Below are positions 1 through 12,319 of a DNA stretch of 64,000 nucleotides, piece by piece. The notes below the pieces were generated by a model that saw only the letters and a program-made list of their open reading frames with translations, made no database searches and was not told the DNA's origin. Origin of the DNA: Sipunculus nudus (lineage: Eukaryota > Annelida > Sipuncula > Golfingiida > Sipunculidae); the NCBI GenBank assembly GCA_026874595.1, contig CM049311.1, positions 67,148,453 through 67,212,452 on the forward strand, given 5' to 3'. The position numbers and the translations under genes were made by a program. The stretch's first letter is position 1; each line of letters begins with the position of its first letter.

Positions 1-499
1 AAAAGTATTAAAGTTATTATCAATTTTATGATACAGAACAAAATTATTCGCTAGACAGAGGTTGGTCCTACAGGTGTTATTCGAGACCTTTATGGTGCTA
101 TATAAAACGGTTTAACTGGTCATTAGAGACATCACAAACAAATGTGATTATATATAAATAAGTAGATTGTTCTTAGATTTTCTACGAGAAAATACAGTTA
201 AATAATTTGGAAGGTTTGAGCTATAACAACTGCAAGTGTGTGTATGTATGTGTGTGTAAGGGGGTGGGTGGGTGGGTGGGTGGGAAGGTGCGGGTGTTGG
301 TGGATGGATTGGTGCAAGGGGAAGAATTAAACTGTAATGTATAGTAAACTCTGTCATCGGGTAAATTTACTTAATATTTTTAGAGATAACCTAACAAAAA
401 TGACAAATATGAATGAAAATAAAGCGGTGGGGAACTTATACATATTGTTAGCGATAAGTCCTTAAAAATATATAAGCCGGAGGAAATGTTCACACATTC
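1..499. other. No gene seen
   Basis: AT-rich, with a (GGGT)n run near 258-283. The proline/histidine frame across it is a by-product of that run. Confidence 0.6.
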
Positions 500-1001
500 A
501 CTCGGAGAATAACAGTCCAATGTAAAGCTCTTGTAACAATCCAGAAAGTAAACTGAAGACCAAATAAGATTCATCACAAAATTCAGAAGAAAATCTGAAG
601 AAAATCTATATTGCCGCACTTATCGGAATAGGTCCCACAAACTGACATACACGCTTCTGTGTCCGCTGGAATATTCTCTCACCTCTCTCTCGGCTCTAAA
701 ACACAGCCCCCTATTTATAACTTTTCACCTCCAGCCGAGAACCTTCCATTGCTCGAACATTCTTAAGAATCTAACACAGTACACACGTTCAAAGAACATA
801 CCAGAACAAAGAACGCTGTGTATCTAGGGTTCAACCAATGCGGATTAAACCGAGCCTGCAACATCCGGCCAGGCGAGGCCGCTTCAACACGAGCTACGCG
901 TGGCACACAAACAAAATGCCAACAACAAATGGAACATCCGTGTGCACAATAAATCAATCATCTGTAAGACCGCTGCACACAATAAAAGGGCACTTGTGAC
1001 A
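500..1001 (-). mobile_element. LTR-like repeat, copy A (5' part, degraded)
   Basis: Read on the minus strand, it starts TGTCAC near 1001 and matches the copy at 6974-7789 through several blocks: the TTATTGTGTGCAGCGGTC region, the TATAAATAGGG TATA-like box with GCTGTGTTTTAGAGCC, the CAGCGG(A/G)CAC(A/G)GAAG segment, and AGAGCTTTAC(A/T)TTGGACT. Similarity fades below about 500. Open frames across it are incidental. Confidence 0.6.
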
Positions 1002-3002
1002 TATATCATATCAAACATCGTCCTTCGCTACATGGTTTCAGTCATATGACTTATTTTATATTTAATGATATTTAATATATTTAATATTTAATGATTAGGG
1101 TCCATTTAAGCCGCCTTGTGTAATAACAGGTTATCCATGAACACGATTTTTTATTAACTGACGCCAGGTAAAGTAATACTCATTTCCACCATGTTCTTAT
1201 ACATGTGCATTCATGGCTGAACCGGTGTCACCCAAATCATCACAGTCATGAATTAATAAAGCCTTAAAATTCAAATTAGAATCTCCCTCTGGGACTTTAT
1301 TTTTCTAATGCATTGTCGTTACTCAAATATTTAGTTAAGCCACCAGCTATTTCAAAATATAAAACATATTGGAAAGAATTACCGCCAAGGAGAGTAGTGG
1401 CAAGGTAACGAAATGGTCTGTAAATGTTTTCGAACAAGACAATGAACTGGCGGCGGGGTTGACTGTGAACTCCACAAGGAAGAGATGTTTATCAGCACGA
1501 TATATAAGTTGGCCCGGCACTTCTTTTGCAAATGCTGCGTAGTGACCAGATATCTTTCCGCAGTACCCATGCATCTTTGACATATATCCCTCCGCCTTGC
1601 AGGGTATGAAGTTGTCAAAAGAAATGTATTACGTTTGGGCTTTGTGGACAATCTCGTAGGTAATAAACAGGTATACGTCAATCTAGATAGCCTATAAACC
1701 AGGATACTGCGATTATTATTTTCTGTTCTTAGACGGCTCAACGACAGCGCATGTTATAGGAACACATTGTCTAGGGCAGTAACGCTGGAAACAAGTACGT
1801 TATAGGTGAAAGATTACTTAGGTCTCCGTGGCGTCATAACCCGTCGCACAGTTATGTCGTACCAGCCGTGGGTGGGCCGAGCGTCCGCATTCATCAGTCT
1901 CCGTACATGTGCGTTGCTTACTTTGAGACGTTAAGTCGAGAGCTGTTGGGAATTGGCCAGATGTGATTATCCTAAAGTACGACATCTTTGTTCAGGTTTC
2001 TTATTTCTCTCGGGATGTATCAAGGCCATAAAGAGCCTTGATCCCTCAAGCCCCGTGGCCAGGTGAAGTCAATTATTGCGGAGGTTGATGTATTGCATTA
2101 TTCCTGCTCATATAAAGCAGCGCCAATTCTGATGTTCTTTGTAGTTATATAAAATCCTATCTAATCGTTATGGTTACGGCACTGTGCAAAATTAAATACA
2201 AATTCCAATGCTCAAAATGTCTCATTTAGTTCATGAAGCAGATGCCCAAATTTTCTTTAGTACTACCGGAAAGCCGGGCAAGCAACAGAACACTTTTCTT
2301 AAAGTGTTTGAACCTGGAAGTCTAGGTTTCAGCCCAAGGTATGCTGGTCTTAAGTACCCTATCTCAGCTTCTTTTCTAACGGAATTGGAATGGAATCATC
2401 GATAGGAATTATAAACAGCTGGCTTATTTTATATCTTTAATTAAATAAATAGTTATATGGCTTATATGGCAAAGCGTATGTCATTAAGTTATCTAAATTG
2501 ACAACCGTATCTGATTAATTTTATATCTTATATGGAGAAGTCTTTCCCTCTGAGTACAATGAGTTTTGTTTCATCCAATCTAGGTTTTATAAGGCGGTCT
2601 AGCTATTCATGCAACATTTATTTTTACTTGTGACATGGATAGTCATGAATAATGATATAAGGTCTTAAAATTAGATTTGTTCAATAAAGCTTTAAATTTT
2701 ATATTAAAATAATTGTTCAATTAAAATAAACAATCAATTATTCGGACCATATTCCCAAGTTCGTTAAGTATGTGGCTGAACATTTGTGAATGTTCCTTGA
2801 TAAAGTTCCTAGATCCGGCTCATGTGCCAGATCCTCACCAAATTCTAAACGATTCTTCATTGGCCCATTCCCGATATGCCCTGAACATTTCATGAGATCC
2901 ATACACATGAGTTATCATACACAAACATACGAACGGGAATAAACGCATATCATCCTGGCGGAATCAATAATTTATGTATAAATAAACAGATATAAATATA
3001 TT

Positions 3003-3005
<3 letters not shown>
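1002..3005. other. No gene seen
   Basis: Frames at 1379-1741 and 1347-1583 (minus) and 2208-2405 (plus) are short, overlap each other or lack any motif, and have no matching splice context. Confidence 0.6.
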
Positions 3006-3048
<43 letters not shown>

Positions 3049-3053
<5 letters not shown>

Positions 3054-3844
3054 ACGTGCATCTGTTTTATAGTGTTACATGTATCTGTTTATTATGCGCC
3101 TGGCGTTCTGATTCGTGTAAGGCTCAAGCCCAGGGCCTTGCAATGAGAACCTTGAACCCTGGTTTTAGAGACACAGCGCTCGGTATAGTCTAAAATTTCC
3201 GGGTCTGTTCATACGCTATGGGTGCGCGTGTATTGTTGTGTTTGGAATGTTCGTGAAAATGGAAGTTTCTAGGCTTCGGGTGAAAAAGCTATTAATAGTG
3301 GCTGTGTTAAGAGCCGGCAAAGAGAAAAATTCCAGCGGACAAGGAAGAGTATGATTCTCTCGTCAGTGTTTTTTGGGATCTTTTCGAATGCAGAACTTAC
3401 AGATCTTCTACGGAATTTATACAGACTTTATATACGGATTGTACCAGAACTTCACTTTTGGATTACAACAGATTGTTTTCGAGATTAAATCGGACTATTC
3501 TCTAAGAAGATTTACATGAACTGTTCATCTGGATTATTTGTGTTAAAGGACTCTTGTTAAGCTGTGACAGTGGTGGTATCCAGGAATCAATGCCTGGGAT
3601 ACGGACACTCTGGTACTGTACATATTATTATTGTTATACTGTTTAATTGTATTGATTTAATGTATTGTAAGAATTGTTCCAAGAATAAATTATTATTATT
3701 TGTTAACAAAAAAAATCACTGACTTTTTTATTCATCACCCAAGACATTTCATGTTGTCTAGTGTTGCGGAATTTTTTTTTTTTTATTTCCGTAACAAAAT
3801 TTATGCTGGTCACGATTACGTGATCTGTTGGTATTAGGTTCAGT

Positions 3845-3848
<4 letters not shown>
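3049..3848 (+). mobile_element. LTR-like repeat, copy B
   Basis: About 800 bases lying between two (TA)n blocks. It shares with the minus-strand copy at 6974-7789 the GTTCGTGAAA..GAAGTTTCTAG block, TGTGACAGTGGT(G/A)GTATCCAGG, TTTAATTGTATTGATTTA, AATAAATTAT followed by TTGTTAACAAAAAAA, and a terminal block from CTAGTGTT to GTAACA. The TATA-like box and the internal AATAAA are as expected of an LTR with R and U5 regions. No second direct copy or coding interior was found, so it looks like a solo LTR. Confidence 0.65.
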
Positions 3849-3920
<72 letters not shown>

Positions 3921-3921
3921 T
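3849..3921. repeat. (TA)n microsatellite
   Basis: Long TA run directly abutting the end of LTR-like copy B, interrupted once by ACATA. A further TA run lies at 3006-3048 on the other side of copy B. Confidence 0.95.
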
Positions 3922-3935
3922 TGGAATCCTTAAGA

Positions 3936-3962
3936 TAAGCTCTATTGATCAAATAGAGCTTA
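3936..3962. repeat. 11-bp inverted repeat
   Basis: TAAGCTCTATT and AATAGAGCTTA are separated by five bases (GATCA). It lies just past the (TA)n block that follows LTR-like copy B. Confidence 0.75.
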
Positions 3963-5035
3963 ATATAAATCATGTTGTTAGTTTGAAAATTTTAAAAATT
4001 AAAGCACATATTTTAACTTAACTGAAATATCTCATATCTGTTCATTTAAAACATAACATAATCCTAGATTACATGCAAATATCTCTAGTTGTTTCTCTCA
4101 AAGCATATATGTGATTTTGTATGTTGGGCTGACAAGTCATTTAAAATGCTACATTTCTTGATGATGGACTTTTTTGTTAATAACATATTTTTGTGACAAT
4201 ATGGGTGTAACAATGATCAGTAGTTCGCAAATTGTCCGACAAAATAAAACATTTTATAATTTTAGCCTATACTAGAAATTGATGAATGAATTTGAATATT
4301 GTGCAATAAGAGAAGCATTGATAATCCTTTTTGATATTAGGTAGTGCATTATTTTTTTGCATTAACCCTCTAGTCCAAAATATCGACCAAGTGTTGGGAT
4401 CAGGCTCGTGGACCAAATAATCAGTTGTGTGTAAAAAACAAATCAAGCCTAAAATACACCAAAGTGCACGTCACGAGCGCATAAAACGTCAAAGCTTGGT
4501 AAAAAATGGCTTCAGTCTATTTTTGACGCGTGAAGCACAAAACGGATTCACCCAAGCGTCAAGCGGCAAATTTCAGAACACCCTAAACGCGACTAAAACA
4601 CGCTTGCCGCGTTATAATGGTTTCCTTCACGAACATTCAAGATCAAACTGCGGGCAAAACATTTTTATTAATTTATTCAACAATAATTTAAAATGTGCAT
4701 ATTGACAGAAAACGTGCAACAAAACAACACCGAATATAAAAATATCATTATAATAGTAGTGAAAGAGTTCTGTCATAGTTTGAGCATGTTTGGTCACAAA
4801 CAGAAACATAATTGTGCCAAAAAAAAAAAATGCTAATAAATATGATTTCTGTTTTCATTTAGATAAACCATATATTGGGAGCCCCATGGGTGTGGCGCAT
4901 GACCCGTTTGACGCTTGACTTGACGCACGTTATTCTGTTTTTGCCAGTGTCATCAATTTATGACTCGCAGACACACACACACACACACACATACATATAT
5001 ATATACATCTTTTTAGCGTCTCTATGACTAATGTC

Positions 5036-5116
<81 letters not shown>
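5036..5116. repeat. (TA)n microsatellite with (AC)n upstream
   Basis: TA run with one TATTTA break; an (AC)n run lies at about 4971-4991 and a short TA run between them. Confidence 0.95.
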
Positions 5117-5117
<1 letters not shown>

Positions 5118-6973
5118 TCTAAGGTTATATAAAATAAGGTTTTACGTTAATTTCAAACAAGGTTTAGATATAATATGTTATATTAAATTCATAAATATAT
5201 AAATATTAGATAATGGGGAGGATGATAACATTGACCACCGCCCCCCCCCCAGCAAAAAAGTGGGGAATAGATAACCCCCCCCCCTATATTCGCCTCTGGT
5301 TTTAGCCGTAATCCTTAGTGATTTCTTGGTTCTTTGTTTTTAATCAATGGCTCAGGGCACCTAACGCCTCTTTTGCCACTTTTCAATCTAGGCCGAGTTT
5401 CCTTTCGGTAAACGTCTGCGGCGTCTGCTAAGCAGCGTTATAGAAATACAAAGGGCTGCATTAATAATTAATTATTATCATTTTAATCATAAATAATAAT
5501 TATTATTTATGACCAACCAATATTTCAGGATAAATATAGTACTAAACTAATATATATTTGAATTAAATTACTTTACAATATAAATTAACTCCACGTGGGT
5601 ATATCTGTTGTGACAATAATCTCAGTTTATATTTCTAAATAATTCATTTATATTAATTAATAGGACAAGATTGATTTGCTTATGTAAATAAATATTATTT
5701 ATATTATTAATTTATCACAGTATCAATATATTAAAGTTACAAAAAAAGTTCAATTATCAGATTCTCAATTATATCTTTTAGATAAATTGGTTTTTAGATA
5801 ACTAGTATTAGAAGAGAATTGCCGAAAGAGACCTCTGGTGTTCAACTGGTACACTTCGGTATTTGGGCAAATAGAATTACTGCAAGTCGGGCAGGATGGC
5901 CTGCCAGTGAAACAAATGTGTGCGTCCATTACTGCCTCTTTTCGCAGCTGCGTTTCATAGAATGTTATATGTATAAGAAAAGCGGCTAATCCTTGACCAA
6001 ACTATAACAAGCAAGAACTCGCATAACTCAATTAGCAAAGCTGTATCCGAAGCGAGATTCTGAGAGCAGAAATCAATTACCAGACAATGGCTGCCGCAGT
6101 GGGAGCGCTTCTTTTGAGCCATCAAGGGTGTCGTGCGTTTACGCCTTTCTTTCGCTGCTTTACGGCACTCAATTCAGGTACTAAAATGGCATATAATGAA
6201 TTATGTCTCTTCGGTGAGACTACGCTGGAAGTTTTCTTCATTAAAGATCACTTGGTCAGCGTGCAAAACGTGGCTCCGGAAATCCTGATTGTAACCGAAC
6301 TTCAGCAGATCTCGCTTCGCCCGCAGAATTGCTAATTGTGAAAGCGGAGAGGCGTGGTGAGTCCAACTTCTTTGAAACAAAACCTCCCGTGTTAACTGGT
6401 TGGGGGAAGAGCAGGTTTTATGCTTCATTTGCATAACATTACTGACGTCAGGTGTGTCAGCTGTCAGCCGGTCTTCTATTTTTTTTTTGTCACAAAGTGT
6501 GACCTCATTTGACGTTCAGTGCGAGGCTTTTGTATTCACGGATCTAAATGGTTTTGTCGTTTACACCCACAGACATTGGTTTACAGACATCGGTGTATAT
6601 ATATAAACTGCAATAAGTCCGTGTTAGTATGTGAACGTGGACTTGAATAAAAAAATAAATAAGAGAGAATACGTAATTTACACTAACAAACATGACACTA
6701 ATTTTAAACTGGACATACATACGTTAATACAAGTTATTCAGAAACACAATTTTTTTCCTTTCCCAAAATTAATCCTGATAAATTGCAATATATGCAACAT
6801 AAGGTATTTTTTTCAATTTGAAGAATACATGTGTAAGCTTATATGAATGTTTTTATAAAAATTGCAACCATTTGCATTATCTCTAAAATAAAAACATTCT
6901 TTTCTTTATATAATAGCAGACCCGTAAAATCCAAGTGTACATTCTGACAGTTATTTACCGATAAAGTACTTTA

Positions 6974-7789
6974 TATTACGGAACCTATTAACAACAGTTC
7001 ACGTAGTCGTGATGAGCATAAATTTTGTTATGGAGATAAAAAGAATCAGATTCTGTAACACTAGGCAGCGTGAACTCTCTAGGGGAATGAATAAAGAAGT
7101 CAGTGTTTTTTTGTTAACAAATAATTATAATTTATTCTTAAAACAACCCTAACATTACAATACACTAAATCAATACAATTACACAGTATAACAACAGTAC
7201 AACAGCAAATCAATACAATTACACAGTACAATAAATAAAGTGTACAGTACCTGGATACTACCACTGTCACAGCAAAAACAAGTCCTTTAAAACCAACAGT
7301 CCACGTAAACAGTTCAAATAGTCCAAAGTAAAGCTCTTGTAATAAACCCGAAAGCAAACTGGAGACAGGCCACAATAAATCTCCATAGAGTTCGTAGAAT
7401 CCCTGACACTACTACAATTATCGGATAGGTCCCAAAACTGACTCACACTCTTCCGTGCCCGCTGGCATATTTTTCTCTCATCCCTCTGGCTCTAAAACAC
7501 AGCCCCTATTTAAAACTTTTCATCCGAAAATTCTAGAAACTTCTATTTCACGAACAATCGAAAGAACCCAACAATACATAATACACATGCCCAAGGAACA
7601 TTACAAGACGCGCTCATATAGCGCTACCATCCAAGAAAGTTCCAGATTAGCATGATCGCTGTGTTTCAACACGTCAGACCCCACTCGTGGGCCGGGCCAG
7701 CTCGCGCGTCTTCCATAGCAATGGACAATGCTAGCGCTACACAGACACATGTAAGACTGCTACACACAATTAAAGAGACATCTGCAACA
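6974..7789 (-). mobile_element. LTR-like repeat, copy C
   Basis: About 816 bases. On the minus strand it begins TGTTGC and ends GTAATA (GTAACA in copy B), which are short imperfect inverted ends as in LTRs. It has TTTTAAATAGGGGC as a possible TATA box and AATAAA close to the TTGTTAACAAAAAAA block. It is in opposite orientation to copy B, 3.1 kb away, so the two do not bracket one element. The 91-codon frame in it is not a gene. No matching target-site duplication was evident. Confidence 0.65.
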
Positions 7790-8374
7790 GTAAATAAAGT
7801 AAGAGCTGGTTTTTAGCTACCTTAAATGACGATACATTTAATCTCCTAATTACCAGGTTTGTGCAGATGCACAATTCTCGTTTGGGAGCTATATTAATTC
7901 ACATACACATTGCAACACCACCACCACCTCCACCCCCACTTCCTTACAAACATTGAAAATAATCACTAATTATCTACAAAGCTATTAAAATGTTAAAATA
8001 TATTTATATCAGATATAGTATAAAATTTTAAGTAATTTACTTGTTACTTATTATTTGCTTGATATAAAGGTGTTCTATTTAAAGCATGTTCCGTTAGCCT
8101 TTTCATGGATCAGTCCCAAGCAACCGACTTAAAAAAAATCCTTGACCCAGCCCTGGTGTGGCATATTTGTAAGTGTTCTGTGTGAAATATTTCATATTAA
8201 CGGCTATAGGGACAGTAGGACACGACTTGTTTAGTTGCAAATATATCAATGTCAAACAATCAATTTGTTTTGTATTGGGTACATGTTTAGGAATATAATC
8301 ATAATAACCAAAATACTAATTTAAATTATTTATTTCCTAATGTCATTGTATACTGATTGTCTGTTTCGTTTCAG

Positions 8375-8428
8375 TACAGCAAGCTATAGCTGATGAATGT
8401 CGCTTACATACTGAGATCTATTTTTACG
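8375..8428 (+). CDS. Possible 54-base internal exon (low confidence)
   Basis: A strong 3' splice site (TGTCTGTTTCGTTTCAG) and a fair 5' site (ACG|GTGAGA) enclose 54 bases. Two frames are closed. The third reads QQAIADECRLHTEIYFY and stays open, with phase 1 at both ends. No flanking exon was identified and the sequence matches no family I know. Confidence 0.15.
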
Positions 8429-8604
8429 GTGAGAAGACGGAGGTGCAATATATTTACATGCTTACATTATTAAATAATGTGGAAATCATTCTGACCATAA
8501 AAATATCTAGGTACTCATTAAGGTAAGCTGAGTAAACGTTATTTCAATCTGTGTTTACAATTAAGAAAACTGTAGCTTTAAGCCATAAAGACAGATACTC
8601 AGTT

Positions 8605-8810
8605 TGCCTGGATAGTCGAGGGCTATAACGCTCGTCTTTATCCTCTGGGTTCGATGCCCGACGTGTAATGTGACCGATGGTTTACTCCGCGTTCTCCGGT
8701 TTATTCCACCTCTAAACACCACCGTAATACATTTTGGTGCGATGGAGGGTGCCCTGGTTAGTCATGATATCTATCCGTACAATCCATGTAAAATAAAATA
8801 TAAAGTTAAT
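8605..8810 (+). mobile_element. tRNA-derived SINE-like element
   Basis: A tRNA-like head carries an A-box-like stretch (TGGATAGTCGAGG, 8609-8621) and a good B box (GGTTCGATGCC, 8648-8658), spaced as in a pol III promoter. About 140 bases of unrelated body follow, ending in an AT-rich tail near AAATAAAATATAAAG. It does not fold as an intact tRNA gene, so a SINE is the best call. I cannot name the family. Confidence 0.55.
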
Positions 8811-9369
8811 AATTTTTAGTTCTTTTATCGTGAGTTTGATTAGTGGTGATATCCCATACAACCCAAAACGCCATTGTCGACTTTGCACTTAAATATCTTG
8901 ATGTACAAACTGGGCCTTCTGTATGATGAGGTGAGTTTGAGCCTCATGTATCCCAATTTTGCTTGCTATTCACCTTGGTATAATTCCAAATCGCTGTCAT
9001 ATCAGGCATACATCTTTTGGAAGCGAACAATAAAATGTCTATGCCTGGACTTTGTTGGACCAGCATAAATCAACACGTGACAATCTGAACCATAAATGAG
9101 AAGGAAAGCTGCAGACTTTGCCTAGTACGCTGTCTTAGTGACACTTGCTTGTACTTTCGTGAAATACATTTATATGCATATTACATTAATCTGTTCTCAA
9201 GTGAGGAAATAGTTTCATCCTGAGAAAAGGAGTCATTGACGTGAATGAACCTCTAGATTAGGTGTTGCAGTCGGGCACGCTATGATGAGTTTCCCTGACT
9301 GACGATTAAGTATTTAGGACACATTTTGCATAGCTAACACACTTTCACTTTTGGTCATTAGCTGGGTCA

Positions 9370-9870
9370 TCTGGACTCTTTCGTAGTCCGCCATTTTGAA
9401 ATTGATCTTCGTGATGGTATGGTCTGCAGTATTTCTCAGACTATGGTATATGTTGTTTTGGGCGTCAAGGACGATTTGTATGATGCTAAATTAGACTTGT
9501 TTTTATCCTTAAATCCAAGATGGTCTCCCATTTTTAGCTCAGAGAGGCTCCTATTGTTTTAAAAGTTTCTTCCATCACACTTGTAGTTCAACCTTCATAG
9601 AATGCTCTAGTGGTCCGCTTCTCGGTTGATTTATGTTCTATTAATTTTTATTTGAGAATGGAGCTAAATTGAGACACGAATTCCAAAATTATTCTCGGTC
9701 CTTCATTTTGAAATTTATTGTTTCAATGGTTTTCCCAGCAGTACTGCTCAGTATTTAGATTGTTAGGATTTTAAGGCATAAAATGCATAATTTATGTAAA
9801 ATTTTGTAATATGACCCATTTTGAACCTAAAATTCAAGATAGCCGCCGATCTTTAGGCAACCATTCTTCA
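9370..9870 (+). repeat. Degenerate repeat with CAAGATGGC-like phrases
   Basis: Phrases such as TCCGCCATTTTGAAATTGATC, AATCCAAGATGGTCTCCCATTTT, CCTTCATTTTGAAATTTATTG and AAATTCAAGATAGCCGCCGATC recur in alternating orientation. They resemble the ATGGCCGCC phrase of the satellite 1 kb downstream. No open frame of note. Probably an old, decayed array. Confidence 0.35.
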
Positions 9871-10195
9871 AATGAGTCGTAAAGCCCTCATAATTGGCTC
9901 TGCTGAAAATTCTTACCATGCTGAATCTTATAATATGCAGGAAAACGACGCTAAGTACACAGAGGTTGCCTCAGAAGGTCAAAAAGGTCTTCCTTCGTGG
10001 TTGATGCGATAGGAACGTTTGGAACCAATTGAATAGAAAACCGAGCCGATGTCGAAGTAATTCTTTGTAAGTTGGACACCAGGCTGGTCGAGCACAGCTC
10101 CAAGTCCGAACCCTCGAGTTTAAATGGACTTACTACCAGTCCCAGTCTTTAAAACCCTTAATCGAGTCTGAATCTGAGTCAGATATAATTGTTGT

Positions 10196-10232
<37 letters not shown>

Positions 10233-10539
10233 ATTTTATTAAAGATAAATGTTAAAATGGGAAGAGATTAAATTCTTGTTCCATAAGTAAGACATTCTTA
10301 TCTTTTGCACTTCTAAGCATAAGGTGGTTCTGAATTTGCTCCGCCAAGAAAGCAAACAATTTCAATCAAGTCTTCTGCTCATTAGTCTTTAACGGTCAGT
10401 TTTATTTTTTATTGTGAACTGGATAGAAAACCAATAGACATTAATTATTTATAAACATTATATTAATAAGGACCCCTCTTTGAAAGCGGTGCCATATAGT
10501 GATCACCGTGTCAGTCCGTCCTTCCGTCAGTGACACTTT

Positions 10540-11130
10540 CTTTCGCGCGCGATATCTCAACAACAAAATACTGCAATATTCCCAAATTCACAGGGATGAT
10601 TGGTACCTATGACTGCTCCAGACCTATCGAATTTCAGACTTGTCGGAATTCAAAAATGGCCGCCACTTCCCTATTGCTAATTTTCTTTCACGCGCGATAA
10701 CTCAACAACAACATACTGCAGCTTTCCAAATTCACAGGGATGATTCGTACCTATGACGGTACCAGACCTATCGAATAACAGACTTGTCGGAATTCCAATA
10801 TGGCCGCCACAGCCCAATCGCTGATTTTCTTTCGTGTGCGATAACTCAACAACAACCTCCTGCAGCTTTCCCAAATTCACAGGGATGATTGGTACACTTT
10901 CTTTCCTGACCTTTTAAATTATAGACCTGTTTGAATTTCAATATGGCCGCCACTTCCCAATTGCTGATTTTCTTTCGTGCGTGATAACTTAACAACAACA
11001 TACTTCAGCTTTTCCAAATTTACAGGGATCATTGGTCCCTATGAGGGCTCCATACCTATTGAATTACAGACTTGCTCAAAATCAATTATGGCTAACAGAC
11101 TACATTCGGTGATTTTCTATTGCACACATT
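10540..11130 (+). repeat. Tandem satellite, about four copies of a ~145-bp unit
   Basis: Each unit runs: TTTCTTTCG(C/T)G(C/T)G(C/T)GATAACTCAACAACAA, then CCAAATTCACAGGGATGATTGGTACC, then CAGACCTATCGAATT.CAGACTTGTCGGAATT, then ATGGCCGCCAC. Starts are near 10540, 10680, 10827 and 10969. The third copy has a deletion and the fourth is the most diverged. It is preceded by a GTCCGTCC-type run at about 10515. Short frames over it (for example 10880-10677 minus) are by-products of the repeat. Confidence 0.85.
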
Positions 11131-12245
11131 ATTTTAGACATATCTTCTTTAATCCAGTATGATTTTTTCCTTCATGCATATTTATAAAACCTGTTTCTGT
11201 TTGTAATATTTTTTTTCAAATTTCACTTACGTTTTCACCCATATGTAAACTAGACCAGCACTAGCAGAAACGCGGGGCCCTCTGAGAACCATTGTCCGAC
11301 CACATCTAGTTATAATTAATAAACGTTGATTAGAAAATGTCGCTTAAGTATTCAGTTTGGCCAATAATTGGGTTCAAATGATAAATGACTTCAGCATAAG
11401 CGGAGGTATGCGCTCTCTGACTGCTGTAATTTTCTCCTGTTAATCAACCGTGTATTTGCCGAAATTACATGGACGACTAATTAGTCCATTATCTATATTC
11501 TACGTCCCAACTGATAGGCCATGTATCCCCTTTGGTCTGACTAACCGTTCTTTCAATATCCTTTGATAGCTCATTTATTTCCGTTTAACACATCTGCCCA
11601 ATGTGTCACTAAAATTTGTTTTAACTTTTGTCTTTGTTTTAATTGAACTGCTGAGCGGGTCATGTAAAGGACAGTAACCTCTCTCTGCTATTACCAGCTT
11701 ATTTTATTGGTTATTTTTAGGTTGACCACATGGTCCTTATAAAAGATTCACACCACAATAAATGCATCATCGATCTGTTTTATGTGTAGCTGAGTCCAGG
11801 TCCTTTGTCTCTGTTAGCCTACTTGCTACAGGTGTCATTACAACTGACAGAACGTTTGTCACCAATTATCCCATCTATTGTCATGGAAACAAAAGGGGGT
11901 TCTCTTCGTTTAATCGACTTACTGTCAGTTCCGTTATGCGAATTGCGTTTATATTGAAAGTGATGAAATTAGCATGAGTATAACTATGTCATTTAATAAT
12001 GGTTGTTAATTGTTCAATCTTTATGAAAAAAAATTAATCATGAAAAGGACATTCATATACTTCATTTTTTAAAATGTAATCATGGAAAATGATTGTAAAG
12101 AATATTATTAATAAATTGAATATCATGCCCCAAATGTTTAAGGCTCACGAAGAGTAAATTTTAACAGAAATTCATCAAAAGCTAATCATTCAAAATTTTA
12201 TCTAGTTATGTTTTTATAATTGAATATTTAAAAAAAATATTTTTA

Positions 12246-12248
<3 letters not shown>

Positions 12249-12318
<70 letters not shown>
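12249..12318. repeat. (TA)n microsatellite
   Basis: About 35 uninterrupted TA units. Confidence 0.95.

Positions 12319-12319
<1 letters not shown>

Larger units (their letters stand above)
3922..6973. other. No gene seen
   Basis: Contains microsatellites, two poly-C runs (5242-5252 and 5276-5284) and short frames. The frame at 6087-6335 starts MAAAVGALLL but has no support beyond its start. Confidence 0.55.

Noticed and set aside
1489-1529. Similarity to 55585-55625 (both read AKE-x-PG-x-LIY on the minus strand).
   Set aside because: By eye about 27 of 41 bases agree with no extension, which is too weak to call a repeat family or a shared exon.
3703-3973. Tyr-Ile-rich frames over (TA)n blocks here and at 24771-24995, 42145-42327, 45780-45965, 46748-46954 and 57786-58046.
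   Set aside because: They are translations of dinucleotide repeats.
6087-6335. MAAAVGALLL frame as a secreted or mitochondrial protein.
   Set aside because: A convincing look for ten residues only; the rest has no motif, no donor, and an overlapping minus frame is equally long.
1002-6973. LTR-like copies A and C as the two ends of one minus-strand retrotransposon.
   Set aside because: The copies are too different from each other and no gag, protease or reverse transcriptase frame lies between them.
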